Positions 48,940 to 58,400 of a stretch of DNA of 64,000 bases are shown piece by piece. The stretch is taken from NCBI GenBank assembly GCA_963966185.1, contig CAWZYM010000151.1, positions 429,501-493,500 of the forward strand, in the 5' to 3' direction. The notes under the pieces were generated by a model. It did not search any database, was not told where the DNA came from, and was given only the letters and a program-made list of their open reading frames with translations. Source of the stretch: Rhabditoides inermis. Its lineage: Eukaryota > Nematoda > Chromadorea > Rhabditida > Rhabditidae. Numbering within the stretch: position 1 is the first letter of the stretch; each line of letters starts with the position of its first letter. The position numbers were made by a program, and so were the translations under genes.

Positions 48940-50165
48940 CCAATCGATTCACTCCCTCTCTCTCTCTAGCAGTGCGGAGGGTGGTCGATCGATCGAGACT
49001 CACAAAAGGACAGACTCGCGCGCACCACACTTGTTGCTGCGGCGTGTCGAGAGAGAAAACACAACGGGCACGCTGCAAATCGACAATCAATCAATAACCA
49101 ATAAATCAGTAGCACGGACAGCACAAAACAATGCAATGTTGACCCGAATAACTGAGCAAGCATAATCCGTTTGACACAACCACGCGCGACACGGTGATAA
49201 GACGTAAAGATCATACAGCAGCGGGTGCGATCGATATCAATCGATAATCGATCAATACGGGTGCGAGACGGGGCAGCCTGGCGGCATGCGCGCGGACGAG
49301 GTGCACTGGCTGACACGTGATGACTATGACGCAGTTTTGGCGGGAAACTTTGATCTACTACGCGGGAATCACGCGAGATTGAGGGAGTGCGTAGATCAGA
49401 GGACGCTGATTGGTGGAGAACCAGACAGCACAATCGGCTGCCAATGACTGCCAATATAGGATGGCAATCCACGATTTCTCTCACTCCTAGCCCACAAATG
49501 TTGTGCAATACGAAGCAATTCAACAAAACCCGATACGCAGGAGTGGGAAGATGGTGGCAAACCGAAAAAGAAACGAAGCGAAACAGTGTGATTGTGGCTA
49601 CAATTGTGACAGATGAGTTGAAAACAGAAATCGAGACAAAAATCATTTTTCGTTTTTCGCGTGTTAGAAAATCGATAAAGCATTCAGACAGAAAAACTGA
49701 AGTAGGTAGCTTGTTCTCGGGGGCGTTTTTCATCGGGTCGCTTTTCGCTGGCGCAGCAACTGTCTCAATGGGCCTTATCTGACAAGACAGCGATAAGCTG
49801 ATTTCGAATGGGGGACAAGCGATTCCCGGACAGCCAGTCGCTCCGGCGATGTTTGTCTGTTTTTGGCGAGCTAGAGTACACGAGTAGTGTGTTCTGCTGG
49901 AGGTCATGCGCGCAGATGTTTCATGAGCAGAATGAATGTTTTTGAAGACAACATCAGAGATCGCGAGGAAGCGCCTGGAAAACATGCAACGAATGCGAAT
50001 GGCGCATGAAACGTACGCGTCGGATCAGGTGGATGATGGACTGATACGGGGGGCACGTGATGTGATATGAGGTGGGGGAGGCCTCAAGGCGGGGTGAGAG
50101 GTCAGCGGTGATACTCCACACTGGGCACGTGATCCGCATGAGCATGGTCAGTGTGACGTCAAACA
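48940..50165. promoter_or_regulatory. Upstream region of the ABCC transporter gene
   Basis: Must contain the promoter and any 5' UTR exons. ATCGATAATCAATCAATA-type intron motifs at 49080-49105 and 49230-49258 suggest that 5' UTR introns exist. A 339-codon minus-strand ORF (48966-49985) crosses these motifs and is judged spurious. Confidence 0.4.
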
Positions 50166-50173
50166 GTGCAGAC

Positions 50174-50667
50174 TAGAGTTTCGTTCGATTTCCGAAACGG
50201 TCATTTTCGAAAAATGACGATTTCGAAATTTCCGTTTCGGAAATAACCGAACACTTTTCGGAATTTCCGAACCGAACGACCGCGTGTTCGGCGCGCGCCG
50301 AAACGGCAATGACCGAACTCGGGCCGCGCCATTTCGGAAATTCCGAAAAACACATTTGCATAATATTGATGAAATGTAACTGACCGATGGCTCACTCATT
50401 CCCCACTATCAACTCGAGAACACGGTCGAGTCATGCGAAAATCCCTCATTCCAGAGATTATTCTAATATTTTTCGGCAATTCCGAAAAACGCTGCCGAAA
50501 GGAACGGCCGCGCCGAACGATTCCGAAAAGGTTTCCGAAACGTCGGTTCGGTCATTGCCGAACAGATCGGATTTCGGAATCGGCCGTTTCGAAAATTCCG
50601 AAATCGGTGATCATTCGCCGAAATGACGTGTTTTCGGTCGTCATTTCGGCAGCCGAACGAAACTCTA
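50174..50667. mobile_element. 494-bp hAT-like MITE with 8-bp target duplication
   Basis: Terminal inverted repeats TAGAGTTTCGTTCGG-like at both ends are flanked by the perfect direct repeat GTGCAGAC (50166-50173 and 50668-50675). An 8-bp duplication and TAGAG ends are typical of the hAT superfamily. The interior is a lattice of TTCCGAAA / TTTCGGAA motifs and can fold extensively. No transposase is encoded, so it is non-autonomous. Confidence 0.85.
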
Positions 50668-50675
50668 GTGCAGAC

Positions 50676-51257
50676 GCTTCACTGGCGACCATCAGAAAGA
50701 TCCACAAAAAGATTACCGGAAAGATCTCACATAGAAAATGCACGCAACGAGCTATTTTTAACGAACGGATATGGGAGGTACTTGCAAAAAGGAGAAAAAA
50801 TATGGGAGTAGCAAATCATGCCTGCGTTGTGAAAATGCTTTCCCAATTTTCGTTTTCTTATATGTATTTTTAAAACTTCTTATATATATTTTTTCAAAAA
50901 GCGATAACCACTACACTAAGCGACTAAGCGTCGCTCATCACATTATGTATGAGTTATTATTCAAATGATGTACTTAAAGGATTTATCCGGACAATGTTTT
51001 ATTCTCTGATCTTCAGAATGGGGTCGCTTTTGTTCTCTTCAATGAAGACGAGTTTTTTAGGTCTGTATGCGCAGCAAAATTAGTAAAAATACAAACAATT
51101 TTTCCACATTCACACAATTTCAAAAGAAGGTTTTTTTCACAATCATCTATAATCCTACGTCATCATCTACGGGTATCCTAGGGCTGGTCAACTCATCGTA
51201 TGTGATGTATTCTGAATCCCAGGCCGCCGCGGTGTAGAGGGTTACCCTGCGCATGCG
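50676..51257. other. AT-rich intergenic stretch
   Basis: No supported gene between the MITE and the first 1.15 kb direct repeat. Confidence 0.4.
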
Positions 51258-52402
51258 GTCCAATCTCGAACTGAGTTTCCACCCTAACCTCATGAACAAC
51301 TCGAAAAGCAAGTTCAATGTGGCCGAGATAGAGTGAGAGTATTCGATCTTCATTACGTGTAAATCGAAATACAGTGATGTAACCGCCTTGCCTCTCTTGA
51401 GTTGTGCGCTATTGGATTGTTGCCACTCTGACTTTTTCCGATCTACCCCACAGTGCGCTTTGGGAATATAAATGTGAGGCCGCTGGTCTCAATTCTCTCA
51501 AAGAGGTAATAAATTGTTTACTCGTCATTTTGTTTACGCATCTCGATTCATTCTCGATTTTCCTATCGTCATTTCTTCGCAATGGCCCGTCTCGTGTGGC
51601 GGTGAGTTCATTTCCCAACCACATTGGTTCTTTCCCGGTCTATCCAGTTCCGTGTTTGTTTTCCGTCGCTGTAGTAATGTTCATGTTGTCGTTTCTCTCA
51701 GGCTTTTGCTGCTTCTCTTGATGTGTCGTTCCATTCTCGGTGGCACTTCGACAAAATTCGACTTCATCAAGAAACTTAAGGCCTTCAGTGAGTCTTTGCT
51801 TTTTGTACATTGCATTTAGTTTTGGTTCCATATAATATAAGTGGTACATATATCGAAGTAGATGCGTGTGAATTAGATGATGCAGCGTTGTTTACGTTAA
51901 TACTGCATATTTAGAAAACGCCATTTTCTGAAATTCGTTTGTGATGTCACGTGTGTCGCACACACATGCGACCGCTTCGGTGCGTGACAAACATCAAAAT
52001 GACCAACCGCATTTCGTTATAGTGAGATTGGATCCTATATGCCATCCGTGACATTTCACATGTTGTGCAGTTTCGTGCAACACAACGTGTATGTCTTCAA
52101 AAATCCAAAACGTTTGGAAAAAGGGAATCGAACCCTTGGGCAGCACGTAACGATCGCGCGCTGGCGGCGCGCTCTGCCATTGAGGCTCCTACTAATAAGA
52201 GGACATTGAAATTCGCAGATATGTTTGCTCGTCATCTCTCATCATTGTACACTGAAGAGGCTAATGGAGCTAGATGGCCTTTCTCTTCAAACTCTTAACC
52301 ACAGCCTCTATGGCGCACTGGTAGTGTGGGCGCACAATCCACCGGCGCACAATCGCCGCGACCTGTCCACATGTTCGATTCCTACTCATGATATTAGATG
52401 AC
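51258..52402 (+). repeat. 1.15-kb direct repeat, copy 1
   Basis: Matches 62346-63492 over its length with only a few percent differences. It contains a small secreted-protein gene and two tRNA-like modules. The shared sequence ends at TATTAGATGACAT inside a foldback element that is complete only in this copy. Confidence 0.9.
51582..51914 (+). CDS. Small secreted protein, copy A
   Basis: Three exons, 51582-51601, 51702-51787 and 51820-51914, give 66 codons plus stop. It begins MARLVWRLLLLLLMC, a clear signal-peptide core, followed by STKFDFIKKLKAF, TYIEVDACELDDAALF and a C-terminal LTLILHI-like end. Both introns have GTGAG donors and CTCAG/TTTAG acceptors; the second is only 32 bases. Copy B at 62671 keeps the same length and frame, while one base is gained or lost inside the intron, which supports coding. 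The function is unknown; a secreted peptide is inferred. Confidence 0.6.
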
Positions 52403-52457
52403 ATACATGTTGTGTGGCACAAAACTGCACAACATGTGAAATGTCACGGATGGCATA
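52037..52457. mobile_element. 420-bp foldback element with two tRNA-like modules
   Basis: ATGCCATCCGTGACATTTCA at the left and its reverse complement at the right (about 52404-52454) form inverted ends of roughly 55 bases. Inside are a minus-strand tRNA-like module (B box GGGTTCGATTCCC at about 52123-52140; A box CTCAATGGCAG at about 52175-52188) with a GCGCG/CGCGC anticodon-like stem and GCC in the loop, and a plus-strand one (TATGGCGCACTGGTAG at about 52310; TGTTCGATTCC at about 52372). Confidence 0.65.
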
Positions 52458-53186
52458 AAGAATCCATTCCGACTATACATAGTCTCTCTCGGTTTTCGAG
52501 TACTCAAGTCTTCCAGATTCGATCGATAACAAAGACATTAGATAACATAATATACTCATACAACCGAATATCAATTGATATCGAACTCAAGACTAGTGAT
52601 GAGCGGTCTACAATATAGTGATAAAACGAAACAGTGAAGAACGTTGGCGGAACAAACGATTATGCGAATTCAACATGGAGTTGATATATTTAAAAAAAGC
52701 GCAGATCTGAATTTGTCACCCTGCGGTGCTCCATAGTGTAGCGGCGAGTTCGTGAATACTCCACAGTCCGCAAGTAGTAAATACCCAAGCCACGGGTCAG
52801 CTTCACCCGTGGGAGTCGTAGTGGCTCCGCAAGGTAGAGCCCCTCAGATAACCAACATCATAGAAAGAGGTTTATCCGGCCAGGGCCACCACACAACTGG
52901 CGATGGGGGCGCGCTGGCCAGCTACGCCCCCTCGCTCTCCCATCCTAGATATGATCCTACGCGGGGGATTAGCGGGGGTGAGTATCGCAACCCTTTGACT
53001 AACAAACCAAAAGAGCATTCATGCGAAGCGCTTGCTAAGTATGCAACAAAAACAACAAAGAAGATCGATACCCTTGATTCAAGGAAAGTGGATAACAAGA
53101 ATCAGAGACACAAAAAACGCACCGTCTTTCGCCCTGCTGAAAAAAAACGTTTTTTTAACCACGACATAAGACATAAAAAAGTAAAC
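52458..53186 (+). other. 145-codon ORF region, unassigned
   Basis: An ORF at 52752-53189 begins MNTPQSASSKYPSHGSAS and becomes Lys-rich toward its end. Its first half is Gly/Pro/Ser-rich, GC-rich DNA in an AT-rich setting. I see no known domain. It could be a piece of a mobile element or chance. Confidence 0.25.
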
Positions 53187-53189
53187 TAG

Positions 53190-53293
53190 TTTATTATTAT
53201 CTTTTAAAAAGTACTTGCGTAACGAAAGTCAGTTTGTCTTGACTCAGCAAAAGCGCGTGCAAAAAACGTTTACAAATACTAACACAAACCTGC

Positions 53294-53349
<56 letters not shown>

Positions 53350-53556
53350 TTCTCTTTCTCTTTCTCTTTCTCTTTCTCTTTCTCTATTTCTCTCTTTCTC
53401 TCTTTCTCTCTCTAATATTGACGTTATTCTTGTGTATTCTTTTCTTATGCGCAGGTTTGTGTTAGTATTTGTAAACGTTTTATGCATGTGCTTTTGTTGG
53501 ATTGAGTCAAGACGAACTGAATTCCGTTACGCAAGTACTTTTAAAAGATAATACAT
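53190..53556. mobile_element. Foldback repeat with CT core
   Basis: About 105 bases at 53190-53295, with TTTTAAAAAGTACTTGCGTA and ACAAATACTAACACAAACCT, recur inverted at 53447-53556. The spacer is a CT/TTTCTC microsatellite (53297-53415). This looks like a palindromic non-autonomous element. Confidence 0.7.
53297..53415. repeat. (CT)n/(CTTT)n microsatellite
   Basis: Core of the foldback repeat. Confidence 0.9.
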
Positions 53557-54332
53557 CTGCTTTTGTTGAATTTCATAGAAATTTCTTCTCCTACTGATTG
53601 CCAAGCTCTGTCGTTCATTAGTACGCACAGAACTATGATGTGACACATTGTATGATGTGACACACATTATTGTGTATATATGCAACTATATTTTTCTTCG
53701 TAATGTATAGAAACGACACCTTTCTCTGCATTTCGGTCGCCGTGGCGTAAGTGCATGTCTGCTTTCTCTGCCGACAACATGGTCTCTCGCGATTTCTCTG
53801 CGCGCCCTGCCCGCCTGCCTGGAGAGAGAGCTAGCCAGAGTGACGGGAACCACCCACACCCACACGCTGGCCTCTCACCTCACGGGTGCGCGCGATAGCT
53901 CATAACTTTTTTCCGAGAAAAGTTACAAAGATGCCGTCAATTAGTGATCTGGCCTACGGAACCGTGCGAATATATCGTGCAAATATTCACATTGTTGCTA
54001 ACATGATATTTGGATATCGCTTCTTGAAAATTCTAGTGCTAGCCTTATCCTAAGCCAAAAGAGAGGGCCCTCTCTAATTATATTGCTGTTTTGCACTGGT
54101 AAGAGAGAGAGAAAGCGAATGAGAGAGAGAGAGAAAGAAAAAGAGAGAGAGAGAAAAAAGAGAGAGAGAGGAAGAGCCTGTTGGCGCATGTCTCAATGGA
54201 AATCATTTCAGTCCTTTGCTCAATTGAGACAGTACTAACTAACTACTTTTACTTGGATGTAATTTTGAAAGATCAAATTTTACGATTGCATTTAGAAGTA
54301 GAAATATCTTATTATCAAGCATGAAGTGTTGG
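53557..54332. other. Intergenic, no gene seen
   Basis: Contains a GA microsatellite at about 54100-54172. No supported coding region. Confidence 0.4.
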
Positions 54333-54336
54333 TTAA

Positions 54337-54718
54337 AGGAACAGTGGCGACTTATTTCTGCCACAATCTGCCACAACTCCTCGTTTTCACACGCGCAAAC
54401 TATTTGGCGCGAACGGGAATCGAACCAGCGAGCTCGGTGCCACAACGCAGCGCACATGCACTGAGCCATGAATTAAGTGAAAGACCTTCGATCATTTGCG
54501 CGTATGTCTCAGAACCCAATTTTTGCAATATCGAAGCTTTGAGCGGTAGGCTAATCGTGATGGAACCAACTTTGAACTCAAATTTTCAGCTGCATTCTTG
54601 CCAATGCAGATTCGAAAATAACGCAGAATCGTCGTTCTTTCGCAAAAAAATACAATTGTGTTAGGTTAATATGATTTTTTATAATACTCAAAGACAAAAA
54701 CAAGTCGCCACTGTTCCT
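54337..54718. mobile_element. 382-bp MITE with TTAA target site and internal tRNA-like module
   Basis: The inverted ends AGGAACAGTGGCGACTT are perfect and flanked by TTAA on both sides (54333-54336, 54719-54722), as in piggyBac-type insertions. On the minus strand inside are CATGGCTCAGTGCATG (about 54457-54471) and CTGGTTCGATTCCCG (about 54414-54430), fitting an A and a B box. It carries no transposase. Confidence 0.8.
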
Positions 54719-54849
54719 TTAAAGATTTTTGGAATAAAGATTTTCGGCCGGCTACAATAAAGATTACTCGTGTTTCAAATACATACATACGTACGTATTT
54801 CTAGAATGCTCCAACTACAAACACAACGTGCGTGCAGTGTCGGATGTTC

Positions 54850-55331
54850 GAACGAGTACGGAGTGGCAAGATAGATTGATGGCAGCGGCGGCAGACTTCC
54901 TAGCCCCGGACACTGTCGAGAAGCCATCTGAACAAACGCTCAAAGGGGTGATGGAGGCCAGTTGAGAAAGATTATCTCCCGAAAGTTTATTTCAACATTC
55001 TGGTTTCGAAACTCCTATACAATTCAGTAATACAATAGTGATTAGAAATGAAGTTTCTTTCTGAAAATTATTTTCTCTGACAAAACGTTTTCTCTAAAAT
55101 TGCCACTCATTCAGAACTTGATCGGTTTAAACAATGCATCTTCGTTTGATGCATTGATTCGAGAAATGAAAGAGAAGACGCCGGTCAGATAGATTCATAT
55201 TTCATATCACGAATTGTTTTCAGCTAATCGTTGTGCCCTCTATGATTTTCGGTTTGCTATCACTGGTTGGCATTATCACTGTTGTTTCCTATATCATATA
55301 CACCAACAAAAAAAAAAGACAGCGAGACAGG
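54850..55331 (+). CDS. Upstream exons with one membrane segment, probably 5' part of the PTP-kinase gene
   Basis: Exon-like blocks: WQDRLMAAAADFLAPDT with EKPSEQTLKG (about 54860-54950); NLIGLNNASSFDALIREMKE (55114-55182); and LIVVPSMIFGLLSLVGIITV continuing VVSYIIYTNKKKRQRDR (55225-55331). The second and third are in phase and give an N-terminal segment, one membrane helix and a basic cytoplasmic end. I could not find a phase-consistent junction with the following exon at 55431, so this may be alternative 5' exons, a separate small gene or a model error. Confidence 0.45.
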
Positions 55332-55430
55332 TTAGTTGATCACTTATGTTAGTAATGTTCAAACGTGTTTAGACATTGCGAACGGTTACAATTTCTTCAA
55401 CTAACTCAGTTAATATTCCTTTATTAACAA

Positions 55431-58400
55431 TGGATCATTCGCTTCAAATCTTTGTGCTGAAGGTAACTAAAGTTAGGTACGATTCCGTGAATGAGTTTTT
55501 CAGATTGTAATTGCTATTATTTCGATGCTTACCCTGGCTTGTATTATTCTGTCGATTGTATATGTCAGTGCTTTCTTCCACACTCACAGCAAAATATCCA
55601 AGGACTTTTCCAAGAACATCAACATTGAGCTGAACAGTTTGTGAAACTCTTTATTATTTAAAAGAGTGAAACAAATTTAGATGTGTATAACGAAATGCGC
55701 GAATTCATGTGTGTTATTCGAAGGTCTGTTGAGAATCCTAAAAATAACAAGATAACTGCATTGAATCGAGTTTTTATCAAGCAGGTTTGTAAAAAAAATC
55801 ACGAAAAAAGGATTATTTTCATTTGTAGTTATCTGAAATCAAAACAACAGTTCTGAAAAACAGTCATCCCGTTGAATTGGCGGTAATATATATATATATA
55901 TATATATATAAAGAACTGAATATTTCTAATTTCAGAACAATCTTATTTCACATTTCAACAATTCAGTGTTAGGCATACAGAGTATCACAGATAATTTTGA
56001 AACTACGAAGGTTCAAAATCTGTTTTTGCAATATCATTTGAAACCTTCCAGGCGAAAGTCGCAAGTGTATCAAAAGTTGTGGAAGCTGTGGTGAAAACAA
56101 ATGACTTCTTCAAAACAACTTTTCAAGATTACTTTCATCTCCCGCTCACAAAAACTGTTAGTTTTTTTTTGAAAATCGTTTTTATTACAAATTTCCAGGA
56201 AAGTGTCTATAACGTGCACAATATTCTTGATAATAACTCAACATCATACACCAAGGAACTGCTTGCAACCAACTTTTCGCGTCCCTTGAATATGTTTTCA
56301 AATCCGGTAAAAAAAAGTTCAACAATTTAAATAGATTAAAAAAAAACAGTTCAGATATTCAATGAATTGTATTTACTTAAACGAGAGACCAAAGAAATTG
56401 GTAGAAACATGTTTGAGGTAAGCGTGATCTTTTAATACAGCATCAAATTGAGAGTTACTAACTTCAGCATGTAACTAGAAATTACACGGTTTTTCAAGTG
56501 GTTTTGATTTTCAAGATATTGATGGCTTTTGCATATATTTTTGCGATTGCGTTCTACTTTAGTCCGAGTAAGTCTTAGTTAACAGAGAGTGTTTAATTTT
56601 TCGAGATTATTTTTCAGTTAAACCGCAGATAATCCTGGTTGGATCTGTCATCTTCTTTCTTCTGATTCTCATTCCTTCAATTTACATCCCGTATCTTAAG
56701 AGTATTTTGTTTTATATTAACCGTTTCATCACAGGATTCTTTCAAACTTTGCTAATATTCGTCAAATCAGCTGCAATTACTTTGTTCGAAACTCGCAAGA
56801 TGTTTTGAAACTCGCTAGAAATATGAACAAAACATTCTTATATCGCAATGCACTGTGAGCTTGTCAATACTGAAATATAATTACATACATGTTTAGCGAT
56901 GTACAACAGTGTGACAGACACAATAATGGTCGTCTCTTGTTTGAGAAATATACAAATCGTGAACTGAAAGGTATGACATTTAAAGATACGGGGACCCCAT
57001 TCGATTTTCCCTACCCGCTCATCGCGAGAGATCACGCGAAGAGAAGAGACCGTCATAGTATGGTGGGAATTGGAAAATATGCGTTCGCAGCAGTCTGCTC
57101 ATAGTTTCTGATCACCGCGCGCACATACGTTCAACTTGTATTTGGATAACTCTTTCATGTCGCATGACCGACTTAAAATTGCAAGAAATAGGCCCCTGTA
57201 TCTCTAATGATGTAAAGTCTAAAGTTTCATAAATACCATGTTCAGGAATCTTCGATGAATTGACAACAACGCGTGAAACTATTCTAAAAATGTCATCGCA
57301 GCATATATCGAATGTTCTGAAACGACTTACGGTGGTTTATATTGCAAAACAAAACAAAAGACAATCATTTTCCAGCTACTAAAAGTAAAATATATCGAGT
57401 TTGACCAAAAGGTTAACAACACTCTGAAGTACTGTGGTGCTGATAAATGGGCAATCGGATGTTCCAACATGTATAATCTGTATACGGAAGAACTTAGCAA
57501 TTTTAACAATGCAGTTAAAATATTTCTGGTTTGTTTGATATAATAAATAAATGTGAATGCTCATATTCAGAACCACTGGAATTGCAACACCCGTAAAACT
57601 GGATGCAAAAACTTAACAGCATTCGATGACCTGATTAGTCATTTAAACTATGGAATTGCAGAACCTGGTGTAAACGAATTGTTTCACACAATTGAAAATA
57701 TTACAACAACGATAAAAGTAGTGTGTAAATATTCTTTACTTTCATCAATCATTTTTTCAGACAACATTGATGAGCGCACTACCCAAAGATTGTCAAATGA
57801 GTGTGATTTATTCGAACATAATCACTCGATCTTGCAATCAGATCAAACCATTCTATTTGGTTGTGAATACGATGTGTTAGTAACACCTTCAGCTACATAG
57901 GTACCTAATTCACAATAATGATTCAGATATGTACATCGCTTGCCTATTCCTGTTTGGAGTGGCATCTTTCCTGATCGGTCGGCTACGAGTTCTCGATCCT
58001 GTAAGATTGAAGTTAAGAGGATTGAAGGTACATAACTTGTTCATAATATGAACTCAAACATTACCTTTTAGCGTGAACTCAACATTGTAAATCAGATGAA
58101 GTTCGGAAACAGTGTTGGCATATCTTTGGTATGTTTATCGTGATGTGAAACTTGACTGACTATAATTGTTCAGGACTGTGTTGGTATTGATCCGAGGAAA
58201 GTGTATAAAGACTTCATGAGACGAGCATTGCCTGATCAATCAATGGAGAAACCCTCAGCTAGCAAAGTGTCGACATCGAAAATGAGTGGTGTGAACGAAT
58301 CGAAAGAACCAAGCGTTGCACCCACCACGATTGATTTGGACTGGCCAGGAGAAAACAACTACTTTGATGGAAACTGGGTGATTCCCATGGGACATGCACA

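Noticed and set aside
48966..49985. 339-codon ORF on the minus strand, the longest uninterrupted ORF seen
   Set aside because: It crosses ATCGATAATCAATCAATA intron-type motifs and the region upstream of the ABCC start, has no domain-like pattern, and its composition looks like translated non-coding DNA.
52120..52190. A functional tRNA-Gly(GCC) gene
   Set aside because: The T arm and an anticodon-like stem are present, but the acceptor arms do not pair and extra bases separate the arms; it lies in a repeated foldback element.
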